Source of the DNA: Nageia nagi
Lineage: Eukaryota > Pinophyta
DNA: 64,000 nucleotides
Direction: 5' to 3'
NCBI GenBank assembly: GCA_050084985.1
Contig: JBITNC010000001.1
Span: 207,204,001 to 207,268,000, forward strand
Shown: positions 13,801-24,325 of the stretch, piece after piece
Layout: every line of letters begins with the position of its first letter
Position numbering within the stretch: position 1 is the first letter of the stretch
Notes under the pieces: model-generated
The model's input: the letters and a program-made list of their open reading frames with translations, nothing else
Told to the model about the DNA's origin: nothing
The model's database searches: none
Program-made: the position numbers and the translations under genes

Positions 13801-15080
13801 TAAAGTGACCTTACCATCTCCTAACTTATCAACTATATTAATGAACAAAAATGTGAATCAATCTGAAGTCATAAAAGGAAAAAGTGATATAGCTATACAA
13901 GATAAAAATACTTGGGAAAAAGTTGCTAAAGCTTTAGATGAAAAATATGGAGCTTCTTCATCAAAACAAGTAAACACCACTTCTAATAATGACTCATCCA
14001 ATGCATATCCAATCAAAGTTAAATTAACAGATTTAGGGATGGGATAATATGATGTAGATGATGTGGTATTTAATATACCTTCATCATAAGAAGTGGGTAA
14101 AGTATTAGAATCACCTAGTGTGATTGGACAAATAGTACCTTTAGGAGAAGTACCTAATCAGACAATATTTATTTATGCAGGGATAGTAGATCCTATGTCA
14201 ACAATACCCAATCAAATGTATGAAGGAAATTTCGATAATGATGTGAAATACTTATCACCATGTTCAAGAACATTTGTCTTAAACTATTTTAACAAATGTA
14301 ATTGGCAAGGACGAGGATTAGGTCGATATGAACAAGGTCCACGAGAAATAATTGAATTACAATATCAAGATCCCACTGATAAAAGGGGATTAGGTTATCA
14401 AGATAATTATAAAAATCTAGAAAATTCAAGAGAAGAGAATTTGGATTATAATGAAGAAATTTTAGAGAAAGAATCCATAGTACAAGAAAGTGTTGATATA
14501 AGAGAAGAATAGCTAAGTGAAATGGATATCTTAGAGGGTGTTGAAACACTCTTCATAAATAATATTGAGCCACTTTGAAATCATTCATGCTCATCAAGTG
14601 ATATACAAGAAAAAATAAATAAAAATATCGAATCATCAATCAGTCCATATTCAGATATACCATCGATAAATATGGTTACAATAAAAGAGAATGATGCTAA
14701 AGATCAAAATAATTAACAAATAGATGAAGTTAACAAAAATCAAAACCTAATCAAAATAATAGCTGATACTCCTACAGATGAAGTAATTGCCAATTTTTCT
14801 CTTATATCATCCAATCCCTCTATATATGAGTTCAAGAATTTAGATCACATATTTGGTTCCTATGAAAATCAAATATGCACGAACGAACAAATTCAAGAAT
14901 ACGATGAAGAGTATAGTGTTAACGATAATGGTTGGATACTGGTACCAAATCAATTAGAAGAAGGGTCGCATATGCTTACTGAAAAGGTCTTAGAAATAAA
15001 TATCAGTAATGATCCTCAAAATCCTAAAATAATTCAATTAGGAGAAAACCTCACAGAAAATGAGCAAGAAGAAATTATAA
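13801..15080 (+). pseudogene. Protease-RT linker of element A, with a glycine-rich segment
   Basis: Same frame, poorly conserved acidic linker. Near 14,302 lies WQGRGLGRYEQGPREI and near 14,375 KRGLGYQ, a G-patch-like pair common between protease and RT in Tat-like elements. A matching pair occurs in element O near 27,700-27,780. About six in-frame stops. Confidence 0.7.
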
Positions 15081-15960
15081 CCTTATTAAAAGAATGAGAA
15101 AAGGTATTCGCATGGTCATATGCGGACATGCCTGGAATAGACCCTAAGTTAGTAGTACATAATTTAGCCTTAAATTCTGATGCTAAACTAGTTAAATAGA
15201 AATTACATAAGATGCATCTTACTATAGCATTAATGGTAAAAGAAGAACTTCAAAAATTGTTAGAAGCCAAATTCATACAACCTATAGATTATTCGGATTG
15301 GATATCTAATATGGTACCTGTGAAAAAACCAAGTGGAAAAATATGAATATACATAGATTTTTAGGATCTTAATAAAGCTTGTCCTAAGGATGACTTCCCT
15401 CTACCTAACATTGATAGTTTGGTAGACTCGACAGTGGGACATGATATGTTGTCATTAATGGATGGATTTTCTAGTTACAATAAAATAAAAATAGCTCTTG
15501 AAGATCAACATAAAATAGCTTTTATAACCCCTTGGGGTATCTTTTGTTATAAAGTTATGCCTTTTGGATTAAAAAATGCTGGTGCAACTTATCAAAGGGC
15601 TATGACTTACATATTCCATGACTATATGCATGACATAGTAGAAGATTATGTCGATGATTTGTTGGTTAGATCTAAACATCGAGTAGATCATGGAAAAGAC
15701 CTAATTAAAGTCTTGAATAGATTATTAGAACATAAAGTAAGATTAAATCTAAAAAAGTGTGTTTTTGGTGTAACCTCAGGAAAATTATTAGGATTCATTG
15801 TGTCCTGACGAGGAATTGAAATAGATCCAACCAAAGTGAAGGCAGTAGTAGACATGCCACCTCCTGCAAATCTAAAATAATTACAAAGTTTATAGGGCAA
15901 GTTACAAGCCATCAAAAGGTTTATAGCTCAACTTTCTAATAAATGTAAACCATTTACGAA
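15081..15960 (+). pseudogene. Reverse transcriptase of element A
   Basis: It opens with FAWSYADMPGIDP (about 15,107), the usual lead-in of gypsy RT, then MVPVKKPSGK, DLNKACPKDDFPLP, LMDGFSSYNKI, PFGLKNAGATYQRAM, and the catalytic YVDD at 15,647-15,658, followed by LNLKKCVFGV and LLGFIVS. All seven RT blocks are recognisable in one frame. Stops fall at about 15,096, 15,199, 15,344, 15,362, 15,806, 15,878 and 15,893. It would copy element RNA into DNA in the cytoplasmic particle. Confidence 0.92.
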
Positions 15961-16490
15961 ACTATTAAAAAAGGGAGTGGTATATCATTGGGGCAAAGAG
16001 CAACAAGATGCATTCGATGAAATTAAAAGATATTTATTATCCCCTCCTGTCTTAAGTCCACCAAGAAAAGATATACCCTTCTTATTATATATTTTTGCTA
16101 CTAAAACTACCTTAGGAAAAATGCTTGCTCAGAAGAATGAACACAATAAAGAGCAAGCTATATATTATCTAAGTAGAACCCTAGTGAGCTATGAGATTAA
16201 GTACATATATTTGGAAAAATTATGTCTTGCTATCATTTTTGCTACTAAAAAACTTTGATATTATATGCTTAATCATACGATGTATGTCATCTCTAAAGTG
16301 GATCCGTTGAAATATATGATGAATAAAACTTATCAAAATTCAAGAACTGCAAAGTGGATAATGTATTTAACTGAATTTGATTTACATTTTATTGGACAAA
16401 AATCAATAAAAGGACAAGTAATTGTTGATTATCTCACTGACACTCCATTACAAGATGATAAACCCCTTGTCATTGAATTACCTGATGATG
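15961..16490 (+). pseudogene. First RNase H of element A
   Basis: Directly after RT in the same frame: WGKEQQDAFDEIKRYL, LLYIFATKTTLGKML, QAIYYLSRTL, YIYLEKLCLAIIFATKKL, then a TGA (expected Arg) and YMLNHTMYVISKVDPLKYM and LTEFDLHFIGQKSIKGQ. This is the standard gypsy RNase H/connection domain. The first catalytic Asp of the usual YVDAS segment appears replaced (FATKT), as often happens where a second RNase H has taken over. Confidence 0.85.
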
Positions 16491-16990
16491 GGGTATTTCA
16501 ACTAGATGAAATTGAAATACCTGTAGAACCTAAAGATGAGTGGGATATGACAATACACTTTGATGGTTCTCGATGTGAATAAGGTAGTGGAGTAGGTGTC
16601 ATATTTATAACCCCGCAAGGGATCCCTATACCATATTCATTTAAATTAAAATTTCCTTGTACCAATAATAATGTAGAATATGAAGCTTTGATATTAGCAT
16701 TAAAAACTACTATTAAATTAAAACTTAAAAGAATTAAGATTATTGGAGATTCTTTACTCATCGTAAATCAAGTGAAAGGAATCTATCAATGTAAAGAACC
16801 TTTACTTCAAAAGTATAAAGTGTTAGTTGAGGAATTATTAAAATCTTTTGACCAATTTAGTATAGAAGCGGCACCAAGATCATCTAATAGATTTGTAGTT
16901 GCTATGGCTTCTATTGGATCTCTTATCCCAGAGGATCCTAAAAAATCTTTGATTCAAGTTGAAATAATTCAATTGTCTCAATCATCATTA
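16491..16990 (+). pseudogene. Second, archaeal-type RNase H of element A
   Basis: After a short linker, FDGSRCE begins a second RNase H. It continues GSGVGVIFITPQG, NNNVEYEALILAL, GDSLLIVNQVKG and SNRFVVAMASIGS. Catalytic D (FDGS), E (YEAL) and D (GDS) are visible; the last Asp position reads V/A. A second RNase H of this kind between the first one and integrase is the recognised mark of plant Tat-group elements. It would remove the RNA strand during reverse transcription. Confidence 0.88.
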
Positions 16991-18300
16991 CAATAGGAAG
17001 ACAAAGAAAAAGATGTATTAAATATTGATGTAACTGATAAAGATAATTGGTACGAGGAATTGATAGATTTTTTAAAATTTGGAACTCTTCCCGTAAACCT
17101 TAATAAATCATCACGATGAGCGTTTAAAATTAAAGCAACTAAATACTTTTTGATAGGGGATATCTTGCATCGACGAAATTTCAATGGTATTCTACTTAGA
17201 TGTCTTAAATGTAATGATATTAAAAAGGCTATATCCTTTGCTCATGATGGACATGTGGAGGACATTTTAACGGTGTTCCAATTGTAAAATGATTAATTTG
17301 AATGGGGTATTATTGGCCTACTATGGAAAAGGATTGTTGTGAATATGTTAAAAAATGTTTTAAATGTCAATAATACGCTCATTTATTTTCACAACCATCT
17401 CAAGAACTACACCTTACACAATCACTTTGGCCATTCTCTAAATGGGCCCTAGATTTAATAGGACAAATTACACTTACATCTTCTGGTGGACATAAGTTCA
17501 TCATTACAGCAACTGAATATTTTACTAAGTGGGTAGAGGCTATTCCTATGACTTCCACCATTGGTGCATGAATTGCTGAATTTATAGAAAATTATATTAT
17601 ATGTAGATTCGGCATACCCAATCAATTAATTATGGATAATGGAAAGAATTTTAAAAATAAGGATGTAAAACATATGTGTGACAAGTATAAAATTAAACAA
17701 AGTTTTTCCACTCCATATTATCCACAAGGTAATGGACAGGTAGAGGATACTAATAAAACCATTTGGAACATCTTAGCAAAAATAGTAAATGATTCTCATA
17801 GAAATTGGCATATGCAAATATCTAAAGCTTTATGGGCTTATCATACTAGTGTACGCACTCCTATTGGGGCAACACCATTCTCTTTAGTATATGGAATAGA
17901 AGCCATCCTACCCATAGAACTTGAGATACCATCCCTTAGAGTAAATCTAAGTGAGCAAAATTCTGATGAAGGAGCAAGATAGACTCACTTAGATCATTTA
18001 TTGCTTTTAGATGAAAAATGTATTAATACTTTAGAACATATGCATGTTTATCAAAAGAGGATAAAATGAGCTTTTGATAAAATGGCTTTAATTCGTGAGT
18101 TCAAAATAGGTGATTTGGTTCTAAAAGAAAATCAACAAACTTCAAGAATAGAATGACAGCTTAGAGATAAGTTTGCTCCAAATTGGTTAGGACCATATGT
18201 CATTAAGAAAAAGTTTGGTAAAGGAACTTATCACTTATCAGACTTAGAAGGAAATGAAGAGCGTGAACCTATAAATATCATGCATCTCTGACCCTTCTAT
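16991..18300 (+). pseudogene. Integrase of element A
   Basis: N-terminal HHCC region: FAHDGH near 17,237, then KCFKCQ near 17,355. A single-base loss near 17,250 moves the frame, after which the catalytic core follows: WPFSKWALDLIG, FGIPNQLIMDNGKNF at about 17,610 and PQGNGQVEDTNK at about 17,730, giving D, D and E. The C-terminal part has FKIGDLVLKENQ, KFAPNWLGPYVI and GTYHLSDLEG. Translation ends near 18,290. About eight stops. It would insert the DNA copy into the genome. Confidence 0.9.
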
Positions 18301-18459
18301 ACATTAAAAAAAAAATGTGTACATTAGTTTTCTTTCATTTTATTTTGTTAATAAATAAATAAAAGTATTAATATTTGTCAAGTGTTAATGATTAAAATAG
18401 AAAGGATGAACCTGGCAAAGGAATCTGCTGAAGGTAGCTTCGTGTAACCATAAGTATGA

Positions 18460-19611
18460 TTTCCACCTCTAAGATATCTAGGTGATTTCGCATTAACATA
18501 TTTAAAACATAAATTTGATTTGAATCTCTTAAACTATTTACGATTGACTATTGATGAGCAATATGAAAGAACATATCAAATGTTTTGTGGTAGGAATAAT
18601 GGTTGGGAAGTCACTTTTTGTGGATATGAAGCCTGCATTAATTTAGGCCCACAAATCTATTTCACCCATATGGAACAAATATCACAAGAAATAACAACTT
18701 TTTGTCTACAATGGCCTTATGGAATGCTGAGAATCCTCATAAGGTGTCAATTAACGGAGCCTTCACTCCTTTTAGCTAGGATGACATACGTTGAACAATT
18801 AACTAAAAACCTAGAATGGATGGATGAGCTTCTACCTTATTTATCTCATAAAAGGGTAATTTATGACTTTTCAAATGCTTTTGTGGCTTTCTCTTCTAGA
18901 ACATCACAACAATACTATAGGCAAATTCATAGATTCTCTCACATGCAAATGCGACACATAAGTTGGAAATGAAAGTTGGAAGAAAGGCAAGCTTGTCGTA
19001 TTGCTGAACTTATAATGATAAATCAAATAAGGGTTAGAAATGAGATCATTGAAAAATTATCAAAAGGAAATAGAGTACAGAATAAGGGGAATTATCTTCT
19101 TGGATTCGATAGTAGGTATGACAAAAATCTTGTTATGAAAGTTATTTGTAACATCCCTACTCTTTTGTATTCAAACATCTTTTCCATGCCTATTGAAATT
19201 CAACAAAAATTGGCCTTGACATTCTATGATGCACGCAAATCTTACGGTTGGGATGTCAAAATAAATGGATCTCAAGTTATTGTTTGTATCGATGCATTTG
19301 AACTATGGTGTTCTCCCAATTCAGAATATGACTTGATGATATATTTCTATCTCCTGTGGCCTACAAAAAAGCCTAAAATAATAGTTGATTGTACTCATAA
19401 TCTGACTTTAAAATATAGAGAACAAATCATCTTAATCACACAGACTGTGACATCTGAACACTTAGATTATTGTGTTCCAGAAATCCATCATAATCAAGTG
19501 GTATTGGATTTTAGTTTTTTGTTTAGTTCAATGCATTGCTCATATAATCTTGATGCAGTTCAAACTCAATTTGAACGTGTCATAAATAGATTCCCTAGAA
19601 AAAATCTATAA
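18460..19611 (+). pseudogene. Sense extra ORF of element A, two copies of an unknown domain
   Basis: One frame reads from 18,460 to the TAA at 19,611 with a single TGA at 18,970, far cleaner than gag-pol. No ATG opens it: the upstream stop is at 18,457, and the region could start at an internal codon or be joined by splicing. The protein is about 380 residues and matches no family I recognise. It contains two related segments of about 150 residues. Both have a GW(E/D)V motif (about 18,604 and 19,249), a leucine-rich stretch ending in WP (about 18,713 and 19,358), a further stretch with LLPYLSHKRVIYDFS in copy one and CVPEIHHNQVVLDFS in copy two, and a closing QIHRF or RVINRF. Extra ORFs beside gag-pol are known in plant gypsy elements; this function is unknown. 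Confidence 0.7.
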
Positions 19612-20067
19612 AATCCTAAAAAATTAAATGTTTATAAAACCCTAAAAAATTGAAAACTATAAAATACATAAAAATTATAAAATTATAAAATCTACCTAGA
19701 TGGAAACATCTAGAGGTCACTTGGTAATTGGGTGCCCTATCCTCGTATGATGTGAATATATGTTGCATGTCATTGTAAAAGTGATTATCTAGTAAATGTG
19801 TAATGTGTGAAAAGGTCATTTTAGAATAATTTCCTTATTATCACTACATTCACCTTGTCTTTTCTTTTATAAAGAAATGATATACCATAGATGATAGAAA
19901 AACATAAAGTTTGTGTTTGAAAGAAAATGCATAAACTCCAAACACTTACAACATTAAAAATTTCGAAGAGAATTTGAATGAAATTATTCTAAGAGATATT
20001 GAGAGTGAAACTTATGTGTCTATCCTATTATTCACTCCATCTGGAACCCAAGAATCATTTAATAGTA

Positions 20068-20132
20068 AAAAAAAAAAAAGAAGAAGAAAGAAGAGAAAAA
20101 AGAGAAGAAGATGATATAAAAAAAAAGAGAGA
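20068..20132 (+). repeat. Purine-only tract (A/AG rich)
   Basis: Runs of A, AAG and AGAG with only a short interruption (GATGATAT). It might serve as a central polypurine tract, but simple low complexity is as likely. Confidence 0.7.
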
Positions 20133-20169
20133 GAATTGCTATCAATGATTCTTGGGTGATTACAATATC

Positions 20170-20272
20170 CTCTACTAGGGCTATGGATGCTTGACTGGTA
20201 GTAGAGCAAGGTTGTAGCGAGATCGAGGGGTTAATCCTCATCAAGGCTATAGATGCCTGTCTTGTAATGAGG
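20170..20272 (+). other. Pair of hairpins with shared loop and different stems
   Basis: Hairpin one pairs CTCTACTA (20,170-20,177) with TAGTAGAG (20,199-20,206). Hairpin two pairs CCTCAT (20,236-20,241) with ATGAGG (20,267-20,272). The enclosed sequences are alike (GGCTATGGATGCTTGACT and GGCTATAGATGCCTGTCT) although the arms differ, the same pattern as in the leader modules. Confidence 0.65.
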
Positions 20273-20635
20273 CATACCTTATGAGTGGTGATATGTCCAT
20301 TTTGGTTAGCGACCTTCTTTCCTATGGACCTCTATATGTTTCATATGGATAGACTAGCTTATTAATGTCTTTAGGATATTTCATCTCAAATGATCTAAGA
20401 AGGGAAATGAATCTCATCGCACACACTGGAGTTTATAAATTCTCTTATAAACATATAACAATATTGTTTGATATCATCTTAGGTTATTAGTTCTTGAAAT
20501 AAAGAAAGATAAGGTAGATGTTATAATAACTTGGTCATTAATCTAAAATCACCTAATCTTTTGTCATAATTTGTATTTTGTTTATGTTTAGAACCATTTG
20601 TATCATTTTGTTAAACTCATTCCTTTCAAGAATAC

Positions 20636-20912
20636 CATTACCTTTGAACATTATTAAAATTGCTTTTCTTTGGAAAGGATAAGAATGATTATTTATTGTT
20701 CCCCTAACTAAGATAAAGTTAATGTTCATATGCACCCATAAGTCACTAGTGTGTCATGTCAAGCCATTTTCATTATTATCCATTACCTTTGAACATTATT
20801 AAAATTGCTTTTCTTTGGAAAGGATAAGAATGATTATTTATTATTCCCTTGACCAAGATAAAGTTAATGTTCATATGCATCCATAAGTCACTTGTTTGTC
20901 ATGTCATTATGT
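20636..20912. repeat. 145-bp tandem duplication
   Basis: CATTACCTTTGAACATTATT starts at 20,636 and again at 20,781; the copies remain nearly identical for about 130 bases. Confidence 0.92.
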
Positions 20913-21399
20913 CTATTGTAAAATTGCCAAGGGCGAAAAATGATGCATCTGATTCTACAAAAATATAATAAAAATATGTCCTTAAATCACTTAACTTATT
21001 ATGAATTAAATTCATTTTGCATTTGTATTTATTAAATTACATTTGAGATTGTTAACATCATCAAATTAATTTGTTGACATTTTATCATCATCTAGAAAAC
21101 TATAAAAAGATAGCCTCAAAAGTATATATCATACATTCCCTAATTACATCTACCATTAACATCCATTCATCATCAAGAAAGTAAAAGACAATCATGATCA
21201 CATCATACCTAGTTCATCATAAATCTATATATAGAATGAAAACTCATGCATCAGAATCATACAAGTAACGTAAATATCAAGGATCAATCCATCTATATAT
21301 ACATCACAATAGTCCATCAAAGAGGCATCATAACATCATGAATCATACAATAAAACTACAAAGGTCCAATAACCTCATAAGCATATAGAAAGATAACAT

Positions 21400-23619
21400 C
21401 ATGAACAAGGGTATACTTAGGGACTACTCCAACCACTGCCTAGTCTGCTAGGACTACTCGGTCACCTCCGTCACTACTAGTCTCTCCGGTATCCTAACCT
21501 GGAGGAGTAGTGCCTACGGATCCTATAGGACTACCTGAACATTGAGCTCTATGCAACTCAGATGAACCAACCACCCCTAATGGAGATGCCCAATGTGTAC
21601 CACTCCTACTAGAAAGACCTCATGACCTCTAAGTACCGCTGGGTGATCCAACCGTACCTTGTATACTACTACCTATCTGATAAGCTAAGATGTCTATAGG
21701 TATATAACTATTTGGAGGTATAGGATACTGAGCCCTTGGAGTAAAAGTTGGAACACCTATCAACCATGACTATACTATACTACTGTAAAAATCTTACTGC
21801 TGATAAATACCATAGTGGACAACTAAAGGAACACCTTCAAAAGTAGAGGTTGCTCCCAACTGATGAGCCTGAGCTTCCTATAAAGAGGAACGAGCCTCAT
21901 CCCTCTCATGTCTATACCTATCTCACTCAGCCCTATATCTATACATACATGAGTGGGCCTATGCCAGCTAGTGTCTCAGCTCATAAATGTCTCCTAGCAA
22001 AGTATCAATGCTAGGAACCTATGTAGTAGGAGCCTCCTTGACTCCATGCATAATCTCTAGGGAAGCTCTCCCCTCACCAACACCTATAGCCTCCTCCTCA
22101 GGAGCTAACTCCTTAGGAGCATCCACCATGATCTCCTCTCCTATAGCCTCTGCTCCTGTAGGCTCCGTGCCTACCTCTCCCCCTCCTGCAGTTGCACCCA
22201 ACTCTGCATCAACCTTGCTATGCTGATGAACATGTCAACCCTCCAATCCACCCTCTAAGCCATAATCTCCCTCCTCCCACTAGACTCTAAATGCCTCAGA
22301 CACTCCTACATCATCCTCTTTGATATCATCCTCTAATGGTCCCTCCTCCTGAGTAGGATTAGGCTCTACATAGACTAGAGGCTGTACACCCTCTACTGAA
22401 ATGGTCTCACTTGATCAAGAATCAAGTGACTAAGCATGTGGCAGTAATAGCCCACATCTCGATGGACTCCATCTGAGGGGTGAATATAATAATCCTCATG
22501 CCATCTAACTATACCTACCATGTAATCCAAGTGGCTACCAAACCCTGGCATCGGTAATCCTAGAGGATGAGCCACAGCTATATGCTCATAGGCCCATGCC
22601 TACAAAGTGACAATAACTGATAAAGAGGCCCTATGCCCCTATTAATAAAAGAATAGCTCTCTATAAATTTGAGCTAGTAATGTGGGTGCCCAAGCATACA
22701 CTATACCATGTCGTATCATATCTACAATAATAGGCAATAATGACCATGGAAACCTCCTACTGCCAGTATCAGGGAGAGCATAGCACTATACCAAACCCAT
22801 CAAATATGAAAAATGGATCATCCTCTACTGATCCTCCAACCAATACTAATAATATTTGATGCACCTAAAATAATCTTAGAAATAATAGTGTCAACCCAAG
22901 CAGTTCTGTATAGATAAGAGATGGCAGGTAAAGCTCCTATCCTATCCACCATAGGAAAAATTCTCTATCCATGTATAGGGAGTATATATAATCTATGAAT
23001 ATCCTCTACTGTAATGGTCATCTCCCCTATCAGAAGATGAAAAGTGCAAGTCACTGCATCCCACCTATCTAATAATGTAGCCAATAATGGATACTCCTAA
23101 TGAATGTAGCCCATGTGCGGACCCAATCCAAAACCAATGGACCTAAAAAAGGCATGATCAATTGGACTTAGAAAAACTCTACCCTCCTATAGAATCGAGG
23201 GATATCTACCTCGAGGCTCAAAGATGTCTCGAACCTATATGATGTTAAAAAGTTTAGCTTATTAAAAATAAAAAATGGCATTTCATACTGAAACATTGGT
23301 GTTTGTAAACTATAACACTCAATCACTGACATTCACATTTTGAACATTGGCATTTCTATTAACTACTTGGCTTAGGTTAGCGACCATGGTGGAATCAAGA
23401 AATTTTTCATAAAAAACATAAATAAAAGCCTAATTTACAAATTTTATCTGATGGAAATGACTAAAATGATTTTTAAACATCATTCATGGTTTCAATTTTG
23501 AGATTACATGGTTAAATTACAAGTTATAAATGAAAAATAGAAATTAAGATTATTCCAAAACCCTACCTCTTCCTGGATAGGTCGGGAATGTCTAGTAGAG
23601 CATCTACGTGGAGGCATGT
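21400..23619 (-). pseudogene. Antisense plant mobile domain (PMD) ORF of element A
   Basis: On the strand opposite to gag-pol, an ATG at about 23,617-23,619 begins MPPRRCSTRHSRPIQEE. A GT donor follows at once; an AG acceptor near 23,236 joins in frame to VRDIFEPRGRYPSIL, so an intron of about 335 bases is likely. The PMD core lies at about 23,080-22,920: LLATLLDRWDAVTCTFHLL, then GEMTITVEDIHRLYILPIHG. That is the RW...TFHL..GEMT(I/V)T..D...L..LPI.G signature of PMD proteins. Downstream come an acidic/Ala/Gly-rich stretch (22,019-22,201), a charged coiled-coil-like part (YRYRAE, RHERDEAR) and a Ser/Gly-rich tail. About ten stops and some frame changes make it a pseudogene. PMD ORFs captured by gypsy elements are known; their role for the element is not. 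Confidence 0.82.
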
Positions 23620-23743
23620 TGATTGTGATGAATATCAACAGCTAGGAATCAATGGAATAGCAATGAAAAATAGCCCTGGTAGATAATGAAAGGGACAGCT
23701 ACAAAGGAACAAATGATAAAAAGTTAAAACTTTTTCTTTTTCA

Positions 23744-23840
23744 AACACTGGTGACCTAAATACGAACACTAGCGACTGTTATTAAATGTTGGTGACTTAA
23801 AGACAGACATCGGTGACTGTCACTAAATGTTGGTGACTAA
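23744..23840. repeat. 20-bp-period motif array in the 3' region of A
   Basis: Five units at 23,744, 23,765, 23,785, 23,805 and 23,826 with cores such as AACACTGGTGACC, AACACTAGCGACTG and AATGTTGGTGACTT. Same motif and spacing as the leader array at 8,607-8,706. Confidence 0.8.
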
Positions 23841-24310
23841 AAATAAAATGCTACATTTGTGAATAGCCATGAGAACATTAAAATTTTCTCAGGGTTAGCC
23901 TCAAATTGGTCAAGAAAATCAAAAATGATAAAATGAGATGTATCATCATTACAGGAGATCATTTTGAAACCCTGTTATCAGGACAAAAGACAACACCATC
24001 AAAACCCATATACTAAAGGGGACTTATACGATACATGTGCGCTTAGACATGTAGAATGACATAATAGAAATGTCATGCAACTATCACACAAGCTTAACAC
24101 ATACCGAAAATAGTCACTTCTGAGGTATATTAAAATTTGTTTTCTAAACTACATCAAATGTAAGATGAAAACACATTTTATCATAATTTGATTCCTCTAA
24201 GAAATTGAATTAAAACTAATATCATAAAAAGGAAACAATAAATAGTCAAGTGACAAAGCTTCCCACTCTATGTTTTTGAAATCATCAACCACACTTTCAG
24301 TTGATAATTT

Positions 24311-24325
24311 CAAAAAGGGGCAAAA
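24311..24325 (+). promoter_or_regulatory. Polypurine tract of element A
   Basis: CAAAAAGGGGCAAAA lies directly against the 3' LTR start TGTAGACAC, where plus-strand DNA synthesis would be primed. Confidence 0.8.

Larger units (their letters stand above)
19612..21399. other. Non-coding region of A between the extra ORF and the antisense ORF
   Basis: No coding frame. It holds a purine tract (20,068-20,132), a pair of hairpins (20,170-20,272) and a 145-bp tandem duplication (20,636-20,912), each listed separately. Confidence 0.6.

Noticed and set aside
14289-14549. Minus-strand ORF opposite the glycine-rich linker of A
   Set aside because: Shadow of the A-rich sense frame; hydrophobic Leu/Ile/Tyr composition comes from complementing A-rich codons.
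10360-18300. Reading the stops in element A as a changed genetic code or programmed readthrough
   Set aside because: All three stop codons occur at positions of different residues (Gln, Arg, Trp), other elements in the window decay the same way, and plant nuclear code is standard. Mutation is the simpler explanation.
20068-20132. Central polypurine tract
   Set aside because: Purine-only run exists, but plain low complexity explains it and there is no termination signal or family comparison to support the function.
22019-22226. Pro/Ser/Ala-rich plus-strand ORF at 21,987-22,226
   Set aside because: It is the complement of the acidic Ala/Gly/Glu-rich part of the antisense PMD ORF, which has better supporting context.
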